A stretch of DNA of 64,000 bases, from positions 1 through 64,000 of the forward strand of contig JAAKBF010000218.1 of assembly GCA_012656075.1 (NCBI GenBank), read 5' to 3'. Positions within the stretch are counted from its first letter, which is position 1; every line of letters starts with the position of its first letter. Below are positions 44,971 to 56,624 of the stretch, piece by piece. A program made the position numbers and the translations under genes. The notes below the pieces were generated by a model, which ran no database searches, had not been told where the DNA came from, and saw nothing but the letters and a program-made list of their open reading frames with translations. The DNA is from Phytophthora hibernalis (taxonomy: Eukaryota; Oomycota; Peronosporomycetes; Peronosporales; Peronosporaceae).

Positions 44971-45981
44971 CTAAGAGTAACTACCATACCCGCCATTCTT
45001 TTCCGTCTTGGCTGATCCATCGAAAGACATCACCAAACCATTGTAAGTCCTCGGTAGGCATGAGTATATTAAGTGCGGATCCATTCGAGCGGTCAGCGAC
45101 CCTCGTGACGGTGGTGTCACCGAGGCTAACGAGTCTTCCAGTTCAACAAAGCTGGTAAGCCCAGCTTGTAGTAGCTGAGCAAAAGCACAATCGCGTTCCT
45201 TGACTCGGTTGACCTTCACGTGCCACTGGGACAACATGACTGCGAAGTGGGTCGTACGACCGAACGATGTCTTCGACTTATGTACCCACTCCAGTGTCGA
45301 GAACCGAGTGTAGACGTGGATATTTCGTCCGACCAACTGAGTGTAACACACTTTCAACAGTAACAGCAAGGCTAACACCTCCTTCTCGGCCGGGTGGTAA
45401 TTCATCTCGGCGTCTTTCAGTTCGCGGCCGCAGAACCGCACGGGGTGCAACTTGCCGTCGTGATACTGCATCAGAGTGGAACTCAGAGCCCACCCATTAG
45501 CAAATAACGTCACGTGCATCTCCTTGGCTCGGTCAAAGTGTCGTAGCATCGGCGCGTCTGCAACCTTCTGTTGTAGCACCGCGAAGCTTCGGTGAGCCGC
45601 GGATGAGTTCCCCTCCGGTGTAAAGTCCTCATCCTTGAGTTCGTACAGGCCAGCCCCGTAGACTGCAAAGTCTTGTATGAATCTGCTGTAATAGTTCAAC
45701 GCACCGAGGAATGACTGCATTCCTTTCTTCGATGACGGGAACGGCAGCTCCGTCACTATCTTCAACTTCTTTGTATCGGCCTGAATGCCGTCGGCCGACA
45801 CTTCATGCGACAGGAAATCCACTCGGCCTTGTACAAAAATGCTCTTCGTAAAACTCACCCTTATTCGACACTCACCAAACCGTTGAAGCAGGCGATCCAG
45901 CGTGGCTAGACAAGAGTCAAAAGTCTCGGAGCCGAAACAAATATCGCCCACGAACGACCGCCGATCGAACACTGGCACCAA
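44971..45981 (-). CDS. Gypsy B RT C-terminal part and first (degenerate) RNase H
   Basis: SFVGDICFGSETFDS is the RT catalytic box with Gly in place of the first Asp of the usual DD. CRIRVSFTKSIFVQGRVDFL and MQSFLGALNYYSRFI follow as RT thumb/connection. Then comes RNase H: MHVTLFANGWALSSTL (Asn where the first catalytic Asp is expected), EMNYHPAEKEVLALLLLL (Glu kept) and IHVYTRFSTLEWVH (Arg where Asp is expected in VYTDH). Two of the acidic positions are therefore lost. End merges into the second RNase H. Confidence 0.8.
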   Translation of the reverse strand: MVPVFDRRSFVGDICFGSETFDSCLATLDRLLQRFGECRIRVSFTKSIFVQGRVDFLSHEVSADGIQADTKKLKIVTELPFPSSKKGMQSFLGALNYYSRFIQDFAVYGAGLYELKDEDFTPEGNSSAAHRSFAVLQQKVADAPMLRHFDRAKEMHVTLFANGWALSSTLMQYHDGKLHPVRFCGRELKDAEMNYHPAEKEVLALLLLLKVCYTQLVGRNIHVYTRFSTLEWVHKSKTSFGRTTHFAVMLSQWHVKVNRVKERDCAFAQLLQAGLTSFVELEDSLASVTPPSRGSLTARMDPHLIYSCLPRTYNGLVMSFDGSAKTEKNGGYGSYS

Positions 45982-46056
45982 TGAGGATTCATCTGCTTCC
46001 CGTGGAGAACATATCCACGACAGGGTTGTTCACCAATTGGGTCACAGCGTCGATCG

Positions 46057-46720
46057 TCACCGAGGACTCGCGGTCGGCCTCCAACTTGGTCGGAAAGCTG
46101 TCGAAACCTCGGACAGCCGTGCATAACCGTCGGTCACCCCTGTTCTTGCGGCCTCAGCGGCCGCTTCAGCCGATGGCATCAACTCAGAGAACTCGGTCCA
46201 ACCACCCTTGGGCTGAACGAACCCCCATACAGCGTTATCAATCATTCGTTGGTAAATCATCGGTGCGTTCTTCAGGCCAAACGGCATACGCAGCCACTCA
46301 AAGTGGCCGAGTGCACAAACGAAGGCCGAGATTTTCCGAGCTCTCATCGTCATCATTATTGCCCAGAATCCGCTTGCAGCGTCTAGAGAGCAGAACCACA
46401 AGTAGGCTTCCAGGTCGGTTAATAAATCGTCAACCAGACTCCATAATCGCGGTGATTGTGTTCACCATCTTGTAATCGATGCACAGGCGAATATCAACGC
46501 CGTTCTTCTTCAACACGATCACAATCGGGGATGCCCACGGGCTGTCTGAGAACACTACCAACCGAGCTTTCAACAAGCCTTTCAGTAACTCGTATAGCTT
46601 CTTCAGGTACTTCAGCGGTGTACGCCGAGATCTCTGTTTAATCGGAAGATGTCCCTGTACGTCGATATCGCATACCACGCCATGGCAGAGCATTTCCGCT
46701 CGAAAACATGATCTGCTCAT
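46057..46720 (-). pseudogene. Gypsy B RT N-terminal part, frameshifted
   Basis: 46720-46430 reads RRTPLKYLKKLYELLKGLL, SPWASPIVIVLKKNGVDIRL, CIDYKMVN. After a frameshift 46401-46057 reads FCSLDAASGFWAIMM (catalytic Asp kept) and LRMPFGLKNAPMIYQRMID. The order is normal for Gypsy RT fingers and palm. Confidence 0.8.
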
Positions 46721-47271
46721 GTTGTTTTAACACGCTGATCAATGCTCGTTGTTGCTCGGACGTTCACTACCTTGGGTCCTGTATAATCCTAAACCGTCTC
46801 CGAAGCTTCGGTCAGGTCAGGCAGGAATGCCAACTCATGGCCGTAGTCGGTCAACTCCATTTCATTTTCCACATGCTCGGCAGCACCACCGAGGTCATCG
46901 TCAACGTCGACAGCCGCGGAAACTCCAGCCATAAGCGCTACGAACACAGACTCCAGGCGTGCATCCGAGTCTTCGGTGACCTCGGTTTCCGGTGCCTCGC
47001 CGGTAATTACATCGCCGTCACCCCTGTCCGAGGGTTCGGACGTGGTTGAACCCTCACATTCCTCGGCTTCAATGTCCATAGCCACCATGTCCGAGGTTGC
47101 CAGGGTAACTGTTACTGTAGGTTGGTCGCACCCACTCGGCTGAGTGTGGCACTCATCAACGCTCTGTAGACGGTTCACCCGACGCCCATCTTGGTGCGTT
47201 ATCGGTCGGGAAAGAATCTTCCGAGGCGTCGAATATGCCCGCCGCTCGACTGCTGGTGGTTGACTGGCTAA

Positions 47272-48051
47272 CTACCGCTCGTATAGCTTGCTTTCACGCT
47301 TCAGCAACGTGTCATCCCGACACTCGGCGTACGCTAGCACTTGCCATTCGTCGTACTTCGCCGATTGTAGACGGGTGTAGCCACGCCCTTGCGGGAGATC
47401 GCCACGTGGTACCCATAGTGCCACCGATTCGTGGTTGGAACAGTGAGCAACCCTCGGTGACACATTAGTCAGCCGGATAATCGCTGGTTGTCCTCGCTGA
47501 AACCTCGTCACTGTCGGCACGAGGTTCTCCATCCGGCGAATCCACACCTCGTGGGTGTTCCGAGGTGGACGTCGTCGAGGTAGTTTGAACTCGTGCCACT
47601 CCCGTCCAGCGACTGACAGATCCTCGGTCGGGCCACCGACCACTTGTAGACCATATACCGGAGCGTCATCCGCGTTCTGGGACTTCTCCAGGGGAACCAT
47701 GACTTCATCCGGTAACGGGGCCGTACCATAAAACAAATCTAACAGCACTCCAGCTGGGATCATGAAGTCTGTACCAAGGACTATATTGACTCCTGCGCTA
47801 TGATCCATGATCCACAACTCGAATTCATACACTCGCTCCCACCCAAGGGTGATCTTAACGAGTACTCGGCGGCGTGTCTCCATCACTCCTGGATTGATTC
47901 CTCTAACCTCCTGACTACGACCGTGGTCTGAAACCTCCCGCACGCGTAGTTTCTTTGCATAGGAAGCCGATTTCACGCTCACATTCGCCCCAGTGTCGAG
48001 CAGAATCCTCGTTCGCGCGTCATCCACTGCCCCGTTTATCATGGCACGCAA
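47272..48051 (-). CDS. Gypsy B aspartic protease region
   Basis: ARTRILLDTGANVSVKSASY has the DTG catalytic triad of retropepsins; VNIVLGTDFMIPAGVLLDL is the typical second conserved block. It processes Gag-Pol. The ORF continues about 160 aa into a linker. Between it and RT (47250-46720) an acidic linker frame (minus) is visible. Confidence 0.8.
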   Translation of the reverse strand: MRAMINGAVDDARTRILLDTGANVSVKSASYAKKLRVREVSDHGRSQEVRGINPGVMETRRRVLVKITLGWERVYEFELWIMDHSAGVNIVLGTDFMIPAGVLLDLFYGTAPLPDEVMVPLEKSQNADDAPVYGLQVVGGPTEDLSVAGREWHEFKLPRRRPPRNTHEVWIRRMENLVPTVTRFQRGQPAIIRLTNVSPRVAHCSNHESVALWVPRGDLPQGRGYTRLQSAKYDEWQVLAYAECRDDTLLKRESKLYER

Positions 48052-48553
48052 TCGTTTCCTCTTATCTTAGCGTTTGGACGACCACCACCCCATCCTCTCA
48101 CCAGACAACAACTCGATTGTCTGGCCGAGACTTCGGGGTTCGTGTTCGGTCACAGCCATACTCGCGATTGAAGCCTCGGTAACCGTACCAGTAGCTTCCT
48201 TTTCACATTTCACCTTCACCTTCACCTTACTCTCACCGAGGCTTGCGCCCCTCTCTTCTCCACTTTCTGTCGATTTCACATAATCCATATTTGTTGTAGT
48301 TAAGGTTAAGTACCAACTTTTGGTAAACAAATCTGGTTTCTAATCTTAGTTAGAAACAGATGCCTATCGGTTAGAACTTGGTATTACTATAAGTATACTG
48401 AGCTTAAGAGATGTTATTGAGTGCCAACAAAGTAAAGAGAACCCGACCGGATGAAGTGCTGGGGACGGCACTCACTTTTGAATTTGCCGCTCCGTCTGAC
48501 GGTTATGCATACATACAACTTCGGCCAAGACAACAATATTTCAGATACTTCGG

Positions 48554-49450
48554 ATGAGTGTCTTGACCAAGCAAGAGAAGACCGTGCACGTCGGCCTTGA
48601 AAAGTTTTCAGGCCGACAAATTGAGTATGCTACTTGGAAAGACAAGCTACTCACGCACGTGGCCCAGTTGGACCTGGACGTCGAGAATCGGCTTTTCGAA
48701 ACTGGTCAACCGGAGCCGAAGGTTGGCATGCGTGACTTCCTGGAGTCCACCCGCCACGTCTCACGGATGTAGACGTGAAGGCAGCTCCTCCTGATGAGCA
48801 ATTGGGATTGCGCAGGAGATCATAGTATGGCGCAAGACGGATGCAGCAATGCGTCACGTTCTTAATTTGACCCTCCCAAACTCGTTCCTGTCGTCCTTGA
48901 CAGACGATGTGAGGAACCTGGAGGTGTGCGTCATTTGGCAGCATCTCGAGCGCAAGTTCGCGCTCGGTGACGCTGGAGGATTGGTGTCGTCGACGAACCG
49001 TTGGAATCGGATTCTCAACTCGAATTGGAAAGACACCATGACTCTGTTCTCGCTGCTGAACCAAGCACGGAACGAAATGAACCGGAAGTCCAAGAAGCTC
49101 CTCGATAAGGAGATGATGACAGCGACGTTGATGTGCGTGCAAGTTTTGGCGCAGCTTCCTAGTGAAATCTGGGCGTCGTCAATTGAGCTTTCGGAGGAAG
49201 GTTCAGCGCTGAAAGAGTGGAGATCGCGTTGAACAAGCTCTTCGGTGACAGGTCCATAAAGATGATCACCGGTTCCGGTGATGCGACGTCGGTGACGCGC
49301 ATCAATAACGTCAAGAGTGACCGGGCGGCGCGCGGTTACGACTCGAAGAAACGCAAATCGGACGGAAGCACCAACGTTCAGGACCAGGGAGCTTCTATTG
49401 CTTCAAGACAGGACATCAGAAGGTTCAATGCGAGCGCATGAAGGCCGACC
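48554..49450 (+). pseudogene. gag: Copia D gag
   Basis: MSVLTKQEKTVHVGLEKFSG, YATWKDKLLTHVAQLDLD, then (after a stop at 48770) LNLTLPNSFLSSLTDDVRN, WQHLERKFALGD, NWKDTMTLFSLLNQARNEMN: the UBN2-type Copia Gag fold. A nucleocapsid knuckle follows in another frame near 49405-49440 (FYCFKTGHQKVQCER), with Ser in place of the first Cys. Confidence 0.7.
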
Positions 49451-49689
49451 GCGACCCCAATCGTGAATGTGGACCGCTCTTCCGCACGAATATGGATGCT
49501 CAACAATCCAAACGGGCCTCAAGCTACCACAAGAAAATTGCTACGGTGCAGCGGGTAGGCAAGAAGCAAAGGACGCATGAACCGCCAACGGATATCCAAA
49601 TGGAAGAAGAATTCAGCCTTTCGGCTTCGGAGAAAGCTGATTCGGAAGATGGCGACGGCGGCTGTTTGAAGAGCTTTGGTGAAATCGAC

Positions 49690-51068
49690 ACCTCGGTATG
49701 GTATTTATTTATTTGAGATGGTTACGTCGACTAACAGTTACTGATGATCTGTGGATTGTTGATACAGGAGCTGGATTGGGAATAAGCCCAGACAAAGACT
49801 GGTTCAAATCGCTACACAAAGGTTTGAGTCATAGGTTTGAGTATGGTAACGGTAGCACATCAGAAACCACTCTAACTGGCTCAATACAAATGCATGTTGC
49901 AAGTCCTTTCAATAAGTCTATCGGTCTAAAGATTAGGATGGGGAGTTTTGTATTTCTTCAATAAGAAAGGACAGCTTTTATTTGCTGCTGTGCAAAAGGG
50001 GCGGTGTATTACCTGCCCTCTTCCAGGCAGATTAAAGTGCAAACCGTAAACAAGAGCTTTACAGAAACACAGAAACTTACTTTTATGCAAAAGTGGCATC
50101 TTAGACTAGGCCACGTTCACAGGGCCAGACTTTTAGCAATATTTTCTCATAAGTTAGTTGAAGGAATTCCTCATATACCTCAGAATGAGCTAAAATATAT
50201 TCCTTTCTTCTTTGCGATTGGCGAAGTTGCAAACTCGACACGTATGTCATATTGAAATAAAATAAGGACGCGGTCTAAGCAGCCATTCCACACTTTGCAC
50301 ATGGACACTATGGGAAATATGAAAGTAAACGGTAACTATGCTGGATATGGTTATCAGTACACGTTAGCAATTGTGGACGATGCAACGTCGTACAAGTGGC
50401 TATTTGTGATGAGGTCTACAAAAGAAGTTCACAGTCATGTGGTTAACCTCATACTGCTACTACAAAAACAGCATCACTATGAAATAAAGAGGATAAGAAG
50501 TGATGACGATACAGAATTTTTGTCAATAAAAGATGAGGACCTTTTTGCAGTCGAAAGGTATAAGTTTTGAGAAATCAAATGTTGAATGTCAAGAAGAGAA
50601 TGGAGCGCGGAGCATTAAAGACAAGTAAGAAGTTCACTTCTAACAGCGGCTATGCCGGCACACTGGTGGCCAGAGGCAATAAAATACGCCGTTGAGGTGT
50701 CGTATAGAATTCCAACTTATAGGCTTGGAAACACTTCGCCCTACGAAGCATTACATAGTAAAAAGCCGGATGGCAATATACTTCAAATATGGGGAAGTGT
50801 ATGTTATGCTCATATCCCAAATACTAAGAGAAAGGATAAGAAATTGAGCTCAAGAGGTTTAGAGTGCAAGTTCCTCGGTCTTGCAAACGATTATAAGGGC
50901 TACAGATTGCTAGATACTGTCACCAATGTATTATTGGTAGCTCGCAGTGTTAGGTTTGATTCAGTTGACCACTCGGCTGTGATAGCCAGGTCGTTTCCAA
51001 ACAGGAACCATGCGCTAACCTCTAAAGAGAAGGAAGATATTAGAGCGTGCACAAGTGTCAAAGTCTAA
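49690..51068 (+). pseudogene. Copia D protease and integrase
   Basis: DDLWIVDTGAGLGISPDKDW holds the protease DTG. WHLRLGHVHRARLLA is the GAG-pre-integrase zinc region (with CX2C lost). MHMDTMGNMKVNG and LAIVDDATSYKWLFVM give the first catalytic Asp; KRIRSDDDTEFLS gives the second. The catalytic Glu region follows as YGWR-less text after 50600: MPAHWWPEAIKYAVEVSYRI, YEALHSKKPDGNILQIWGS. Multiple stops. Confidence 0.75.
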
Positions 51069-52900
51069 AGACCCGCCAACTCCAAGTGTGGGGGCCGTGG
51101 AAGATGTGGGAGCTGATGTCAATCAGCGTGACGAGGAGGTGAAGTCGGATGATAGTCATAGTGACGATCCGTCTTCTCAGGTCGTAGAAAGGTCAACATC
51201 AACAGAAATGATAATAGACACACAAAATGACCATGATAAGCCACGTGCATTGCGTAAGAGGCGACGAAGCCCAAGACTAACTGGATATGAAGTAACAATA
51301 AACCCAATTTTAGAGGTAGCAGTTTGCAGGACTCGTATCCCAATTCCAAAATCACTAAAATCGGCATTAGCAGGGCCATACCGGGAATCATGGTTCGGTG
51401 CATTAGAAGTTGAGTATCAGGCTCTCTTAGAAAAAAGACATGGAAAATGGTTGCTCTACCCAAAGGACACAAGGCATTAGGCTGTCACTGGGTTTTAGAT
51501 GTAAAATATCATGCAGATGGGTCTGTAGAGCGATTTAAAGCGCGACTAGTGGTAATGGGAAATACACAGCGATTTGGTGTTGACTACGGTGAGATATTCT
51601 CACCGGTAGCCCGATATGAGTCATTGAGATTAGCGCTCACAATTGCGGCAATAGAGGATTTCCACATCCACCAAATGGATGTGTCAGCTGCATTTCTAAA
51701 TGGGGAACTATTAGAGGAAATATATATGGTCCCACCCCTTGGATTTAGGCAATGTCATAATAGCAAAATCTGTAAGCTAATTAAGAGCCTATATGGACTG
51801 AAACAGGCGCCCCGAATTTTGTACAGGGTGCTGCACACCTTTTGGAGTCATTAGATTTTCTCGATGCAAAAATGAATACTGTTTGTACAAGAAAAAGTGG
51901 GAGGTTAATGGAGTAACCGACGCCGTCTTAATATGTGTATATGTGTATGGCTTAACCATTGCTGGCTCAAGGCTATCAGCTGTAAATGAAATTAAGGCGA
52001 AGTTGTCAGAACGCTTGAAAACGAAGGCCTTGGAGAGGTCCATTATCTGTTGAAAATGGAGATCAGAAGAGATAGAGCTCGTAAGCAACTCAGCCTATCG
52101 CAACATAAGTATATTCTAGACTTGCTAGAAAAGTTTGATATGATGGACTGCTCAATAGTAGCTACTACTCAAGCAGCAAGTATTACATTAGAAAAAGAGA
52201 CAAATCTCAGTGCTGAAGCTATTGCAGCACAGCCGTATGACTACCGTGGACTGGTAGGGTCTCTCATGTATCTGGTTAGAGGAACTAGACCTGATATTGC
52301 AAATGCTGTAAGAGAATTAAGTAAATTCCTCTCTTGTTATAATAAGTCTCATTGGAGAGCTGCACAGAGAGTACTTAAGTATCTGAAAGGAACATCGATG
52401 TATGGGTTAGTATATGAAGGAACTAACAAAGATGTAGTTTATGAACTATACACAGATGCGAGTTTCGCAAATGCTAATGAGGATCGTAAATCAGTTACTG
52501 GTTACGTGTCAATACTCGCTGATGCATGTGTCTCTTGGAAGAGTTGTAGACAAGATATGGTCAGTTTGCACACAGCACAGGCTGAATTAGCTGTCGTAAG
52601 CGAGGGTGTAAAGGAAAGAGAATGGTTATGGCTGCTCTTAAAGGAACAAGGATGGCAACAAAAGTAGCCAATTTATTGTTGGTGCGACAATACAGCAGCA
52701 ATAAGTATAGTTAAGCATCCTGCTAGTCATTCGTCAACTAAGCATATAGAGACGAGATACTTATATGCCCGTGAAGCATATGGAAGAGATCATATCGACA
52801 TTACGTACTGTAATACCAAAGATATGGTAGCAGATGCACTGACAAAGGCACTGCCCCAAGTATAATTCTGCAAGCTACGAGAGCTTATGGGGAGAAATCT
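51055..52900 (+). pseudogene. Copia D reverse transcriptase and RNase H
   Basis: An acidic/basic linker precedes RT: LGCHWVLDVKYHADGSVERF, GEIFSPVARYESLRLALTIA, HQMDVSAAFLNGELLEEIYM, SLYGLKQAPRI. After a stop at 51852 the frame goes on through the YVDD-type area (VCVYVYGLTIAGS, active-site Asp pair lost) to YDYRGLVGSLMYLVRGTRPD, VLKYLKGTSMYGLVYEGTN, then RNase H: ELYTDASFANANEDRKSVTG (catalytic Asp), SLHTAQAELAVVSEGVKER and, past 52667, DMVADALTKALP. Confidence 0.8.
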
Positions 52901-53773
52901 TGAAGTCAACAACTGCAAAGGAAATACGCAGGCAAGCTAAGTCTCACAACCCCTCCTCTTCGTAGACAACGTCGATAACGTGGCACTTCAAATCGTGTTA
53001 ATAAACTGACTTAACACTTTCATTTGATTTGTAAGAGTTGCCCATCATAAGATAAGTTTAGGTACAATAGGACCGCCAGACAAGAGCTACATTTTGCAGC
53101 CCCGATGAAAGTTATGCGAATAAGTCAACAAGTTTCTAGGACTGCATTGATAAGAGATCACTACGTAAAACATATAAGCACTTTTATGAGTACAGCTACA
53201 TGTGACATGAGTGTCGATTAAATGGGTCAAAAAGGGTATGCCATTAAATGTTTTGCAGCCCCTGCTCTCCATGCATGATAATGCTGGTGTTAAGCTAACT
53301 ATATACATAAGACGTATGCAAAGAGATCCTATAGAGTAGATTTTGCTAGTTCGAAGCAAGTATCGCTTGAGCGTATCGGTTGTGCGTCTCTTTTGTGGGA
53401 GTGTTGTAGTTATGGTTTAGTACCAGCTTTTGGTATACAAATCTGGTTTCTAATCTTAGTTAGAAACAAAAGCCTATCGGTTAGAACTTGGTATCACTAT
53501 AAGTATACTGAGCTTAAGAGATGTTATTGAGTGCCAACAAAGTAAAAGAAAACCCGACCGGATGAAGAGCTGGGGACGGCACTCACTTTTGAATTTGCCG
53601 CTCCGTCTGACGGTTATGCATACATACAACTTCGGCCAAGACAACAATAATATTCAAGTCATCAGGCCGTTTGCACGAACCAGTGAACGCAAACAAGTAG
53701 TCGGCGTCCAGCGCAGACTCGGCTAACTGTGGCAGCCCGATTGGGACTAACCCAGTTTCAGTTGGCGGGCTGC

Positions 53774-54208
53774 CTAGTTTAAATGACTCCCATAGACCAA
53801 TTCTTGCAGTTCTGGCGAGAGGTCTTTCTTCTCCACCTTCGCCTTCAGATGCGACGCTAGCTCGTTGAATGATTCACACTTTCCCGCATCGTGGACGTGC
53901 TTGCACCTCTTGCACCTCTTGAAACAATAGTGTGCAGAATGCGTGAGTCCTCCAAAGGCAGCACACGGGTCATATTGTTGTGGAGAAGCGACCTGTCGGA
54001 GGGCGGTGCAACGCGGAATGCCGACGTAAAAGTGGAGTGCCGGAGAGTGACGAAGTCTGGCTGACCGTTTTGATGGATGTCGACCAAGAGCGACGGGAAA
54101 CGGAATTTTCCGCAGGAAAGACGTAGACGGATCAGACAGCGGCCCCGCCCCGTTTATATGCAACCGTGGGACGAGGCCTGCAACACGGGGAACCACGGTC
54201 GGAGACAA
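53774..54208 (-). CDS. gag: Gypsy B Gag C-terminus with zinc knuckles
   Basis: CAAFGGLTHSAHYCFKRC and CKRCKHVHDAGKCE are two Cys/His clusters of nucleocapsid type; the text after them (LASHLKAKVEKKDLSPEL) ends the ORF near the Copia D insertion. The remainder of Gag lies at higher coordinates. Confidence 0.65.
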   Translation of the reverse strand: MSPTVVPRVAGLVPRLHINGAGPLSDPSTSFLRKIPFPVALGRHPSKRSARLRHSPALHFYVGIPRCTALRQVASPQQYDPCAAFGGLTHSAHYCFKRCKRCKHVHDAGKCESFNELASHLKAKVEKKDLSPELQELVYGSHLN

Positions 54209-54699
54209 TGTTTACGCCCCGATCTACAACCCCGACCGACGGACCATGATCTGGCAACTCTACGGACCCCGATCTAGCAACTCGAAAGACCCCGATCAAG
54301 CAACCCGACTGACCCCGATGTGGCAACTGGGTCACGTGATCAGGGTAAGTCAGGACAACAATGATGGGTAAGCACGGCAGGAAGTGATAGGAAGAAAGCC
54401 AGAAGGCCAACGAGTGGTGAGTAAGGCATTGATAGGATAGGACAACATAAGGCTCAGTCCCGAATTCTCTTTGTGATACGCAAGTGGATTTCCTTCGTTC
54501 CAAGAGCCAGCAGCCTCGACCGAGAAGAGCCCCATGATAAGGGTAGTACTCCGAGTCGTAACCCTCGTCATCATCGTAACCTCCGCTCGATGCCTCTCCA
54601 GGTCCCCTCGCGGGTCGACCGAGCCGTCCACATTCAACGCAGCGACCATGTCTGTCAGTGCCTCTGCGGGGTAATCCTCGGCCGGTATTGACGATTGTC

Positions 54700-56352
54700 T
54701 CGACGTCGGTTGTCATCCCGATACCGATCTTCCCGACGACGACCATCCTCTCGGTCACGCCGGTAGGGATTCCGCGAATCCTCGGAGCGTCCATCGTCAC
54801 GGCGACGACTATCATCCAGCCTCTTGGGGCGTCGCACCGAGGACTCGCGATCCTTTTTTCCCCTCGCGACGTCGGAGGATATCATGTATCATGTCTTCCA
54901 GGTCGTGAATATTCTTGACCCGCACTTGACACAAACGCTCTTCCAAGGCTCGCTCTTCGCATGTATCGAGAAAGTGCTCAACAGGATCCTTGGCCTCACG
55001 ACCGCCGTGCTCAAATTTTACCCCGGCGTTCCTGGCGTAGCCATTTAGTTGGTTCAGATTGTCGCAAACATGCTCCTTCTCTTCATGCCTTGCCGAGTAG
55101 TACCGTGCTTTCGCCGATTGATTAAATCGGGAACAGTAGTACTTGATGAACGCATCACTCAACAATTTCCACGTTCGTCTCGTCTTCCGCGGAGTTGTCG
55201 GTACCAATGCAGGGCGCCATCTTGGAGGCTCAGCTCGAACGCCATGCATCATTCATTAGGTGGCGTGTGCGTTCCCTTCATCTCATAGATGAAGGCTCGG
55301 AGTCATTGCATTGCCTTCTCGCTCTTGTCTCGGAGGCCGATATAGGGCTTGATATTACCCAACGATAGGTGCGTGGCGATTTCAAGCCTCGGTGTAGAAC
55401 TCTCGCTTTCCATCGAGCTGAGTTCACGGATTTGTCGTGCCATTCTCCAGTTACGTCACCCCTTGGTCTTCCACGTCGACCGAGTCGTCGTCCGAGGAGT
55501 CGTCGTGCGTATCGAAGCGTCGGTTCATCATCCGACCTATACCTCGGCCCGCCGTCGGAGCGGTCCGTGCACCTCGGAGCCCTTTGCCAACCGTTCGGTA
55601 CGGTCCGCTGACCGAGGCGTTACCATGTGCGAATCTTGGAAGTACGCCGAAGCAGTTCCTTTCGCCGAGAACACACCCGTCCCGGCCAACTTCTCTGGCT
55701 GACGCCCAGGAGTTGTCGGTAGCAGGACTTTCGATGGATCCAGCCCCTCGGTCGTGCGTGGGAGGCCCGACCGACGGTTGGAACCCGGCTCAGGCACACC
55801 GAAAACCGTCCGGAGCTTCTGCTTCCACTTACGTAATGAAAGCGCGGCTTCCTCGATAGTAAAACCTTGAAGGTCGGCCTCGGTGGGTAGTGCTTGAGGC
55901 TCGCAGCCCACAGCACAGAACAGTTGTACTGTGTCCTCGGCCACCTGCTGGATGCTCCATGATTCTACTGGGACGACCAATTCTGCCCCGAGTTCCATCC
56001 ACACGGCTTGTTGAATTGATTTTGGCGCAAAGGCGCGCATCCACTTGCTCTTCGTCATCATCACCTCGATGCATCTTCCCAAAACCTTGTTGGCAGTCGG
56101 AGTGTCCCCATTAACCGGAGGCCGACTGCCGGTCGACCGAGAACTCGCATCCTCGGTCATCGTCAGTGATCGGAGATCGCCGAGTCCATCTTCGTTGTCC
56201 TCGTGAGCTGATTCAGGACCAGCTACTTCGTCCAACTCCTCGGTGAGGTTTCGCGCGAGCGACCTCACCCTCCGCTCATCCTGCTGAGACAGTAGCGGCT
56301 TCCGAAACCTCGGACATCTTCCAGGTATTCGTCTAGTCATCTTATATGGCAT
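54700..56352 (-). pseudogene. gag: Gypsy B Gag N-terminal region and capsid
   Basis: Minus strand. 56352-55537 starts MPYKMTRRIPGRCPRFRKPL and continues with TANKVLGRCIEVMMTKSKWM and ALSLRKWKQKLRTVFGVPEP. A shift leads to 55252-54812 (TWKLLSDAFIKYYCSRFNQS, ARYYSARHEEKEHVCDNLNQ, LNGYARNAGVKFEHGG, HFLDTCEERALEERL), the Retrotrans_gag capsid end. A basic Arg/Asp-rich segment (SRRRDDGRSEDSRNPYRRDR) follows. The start lies about 270 bp inside the 5' LTR edge. Confidence 0.75.
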
Positions 56353-56624
56353 CAGAGTAGTCCATCCGCTCGTCGAAGCTGTCCGAACGCTCGTTGTTCG
56401 ACTCCAAAGTACTTGTGGTCGCGAGTGTTGGACCGGGCCTCACCGAACCTCGGTGCGCCCTCCGCTCGACTTCATCGGCGTTTCTGGTACCGCTGACTTC
56501 GCTCCTCTCACCATCTTCTCTCTTCTTCTTCTCCTGTCTTCTCTCGAATGCTCGTTAGGGTAAGAACCTATATTCAACCAAGACACATAGAAAGTCACTA
56601 CCAATTCTGGGTCGCGGCACCAGT

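Larger units (their letters stand above)
48292..53649 (+). mobile_element. Copia D: complete Ty1/Copia element inserted in Gypsy B
   Basis: LTRs 48292-48538 and 53402-53649 (about 248 bp) start TGTTGTAGTTA and end CAACAATA. The flanks give TSD ATATT (48287-48291 and 53650-53654); if the LTR is taken to end at CAACA the duplication is less perfect. A purine tract (gtggga) precedes the 3' LTR. Internal order gag, protease, integrase, RT, RNase H defines Copia. All ORFs are split by frameshifts and stops. The base composition is more AT-rich than in Gypsy B. Confidence 0.9.
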
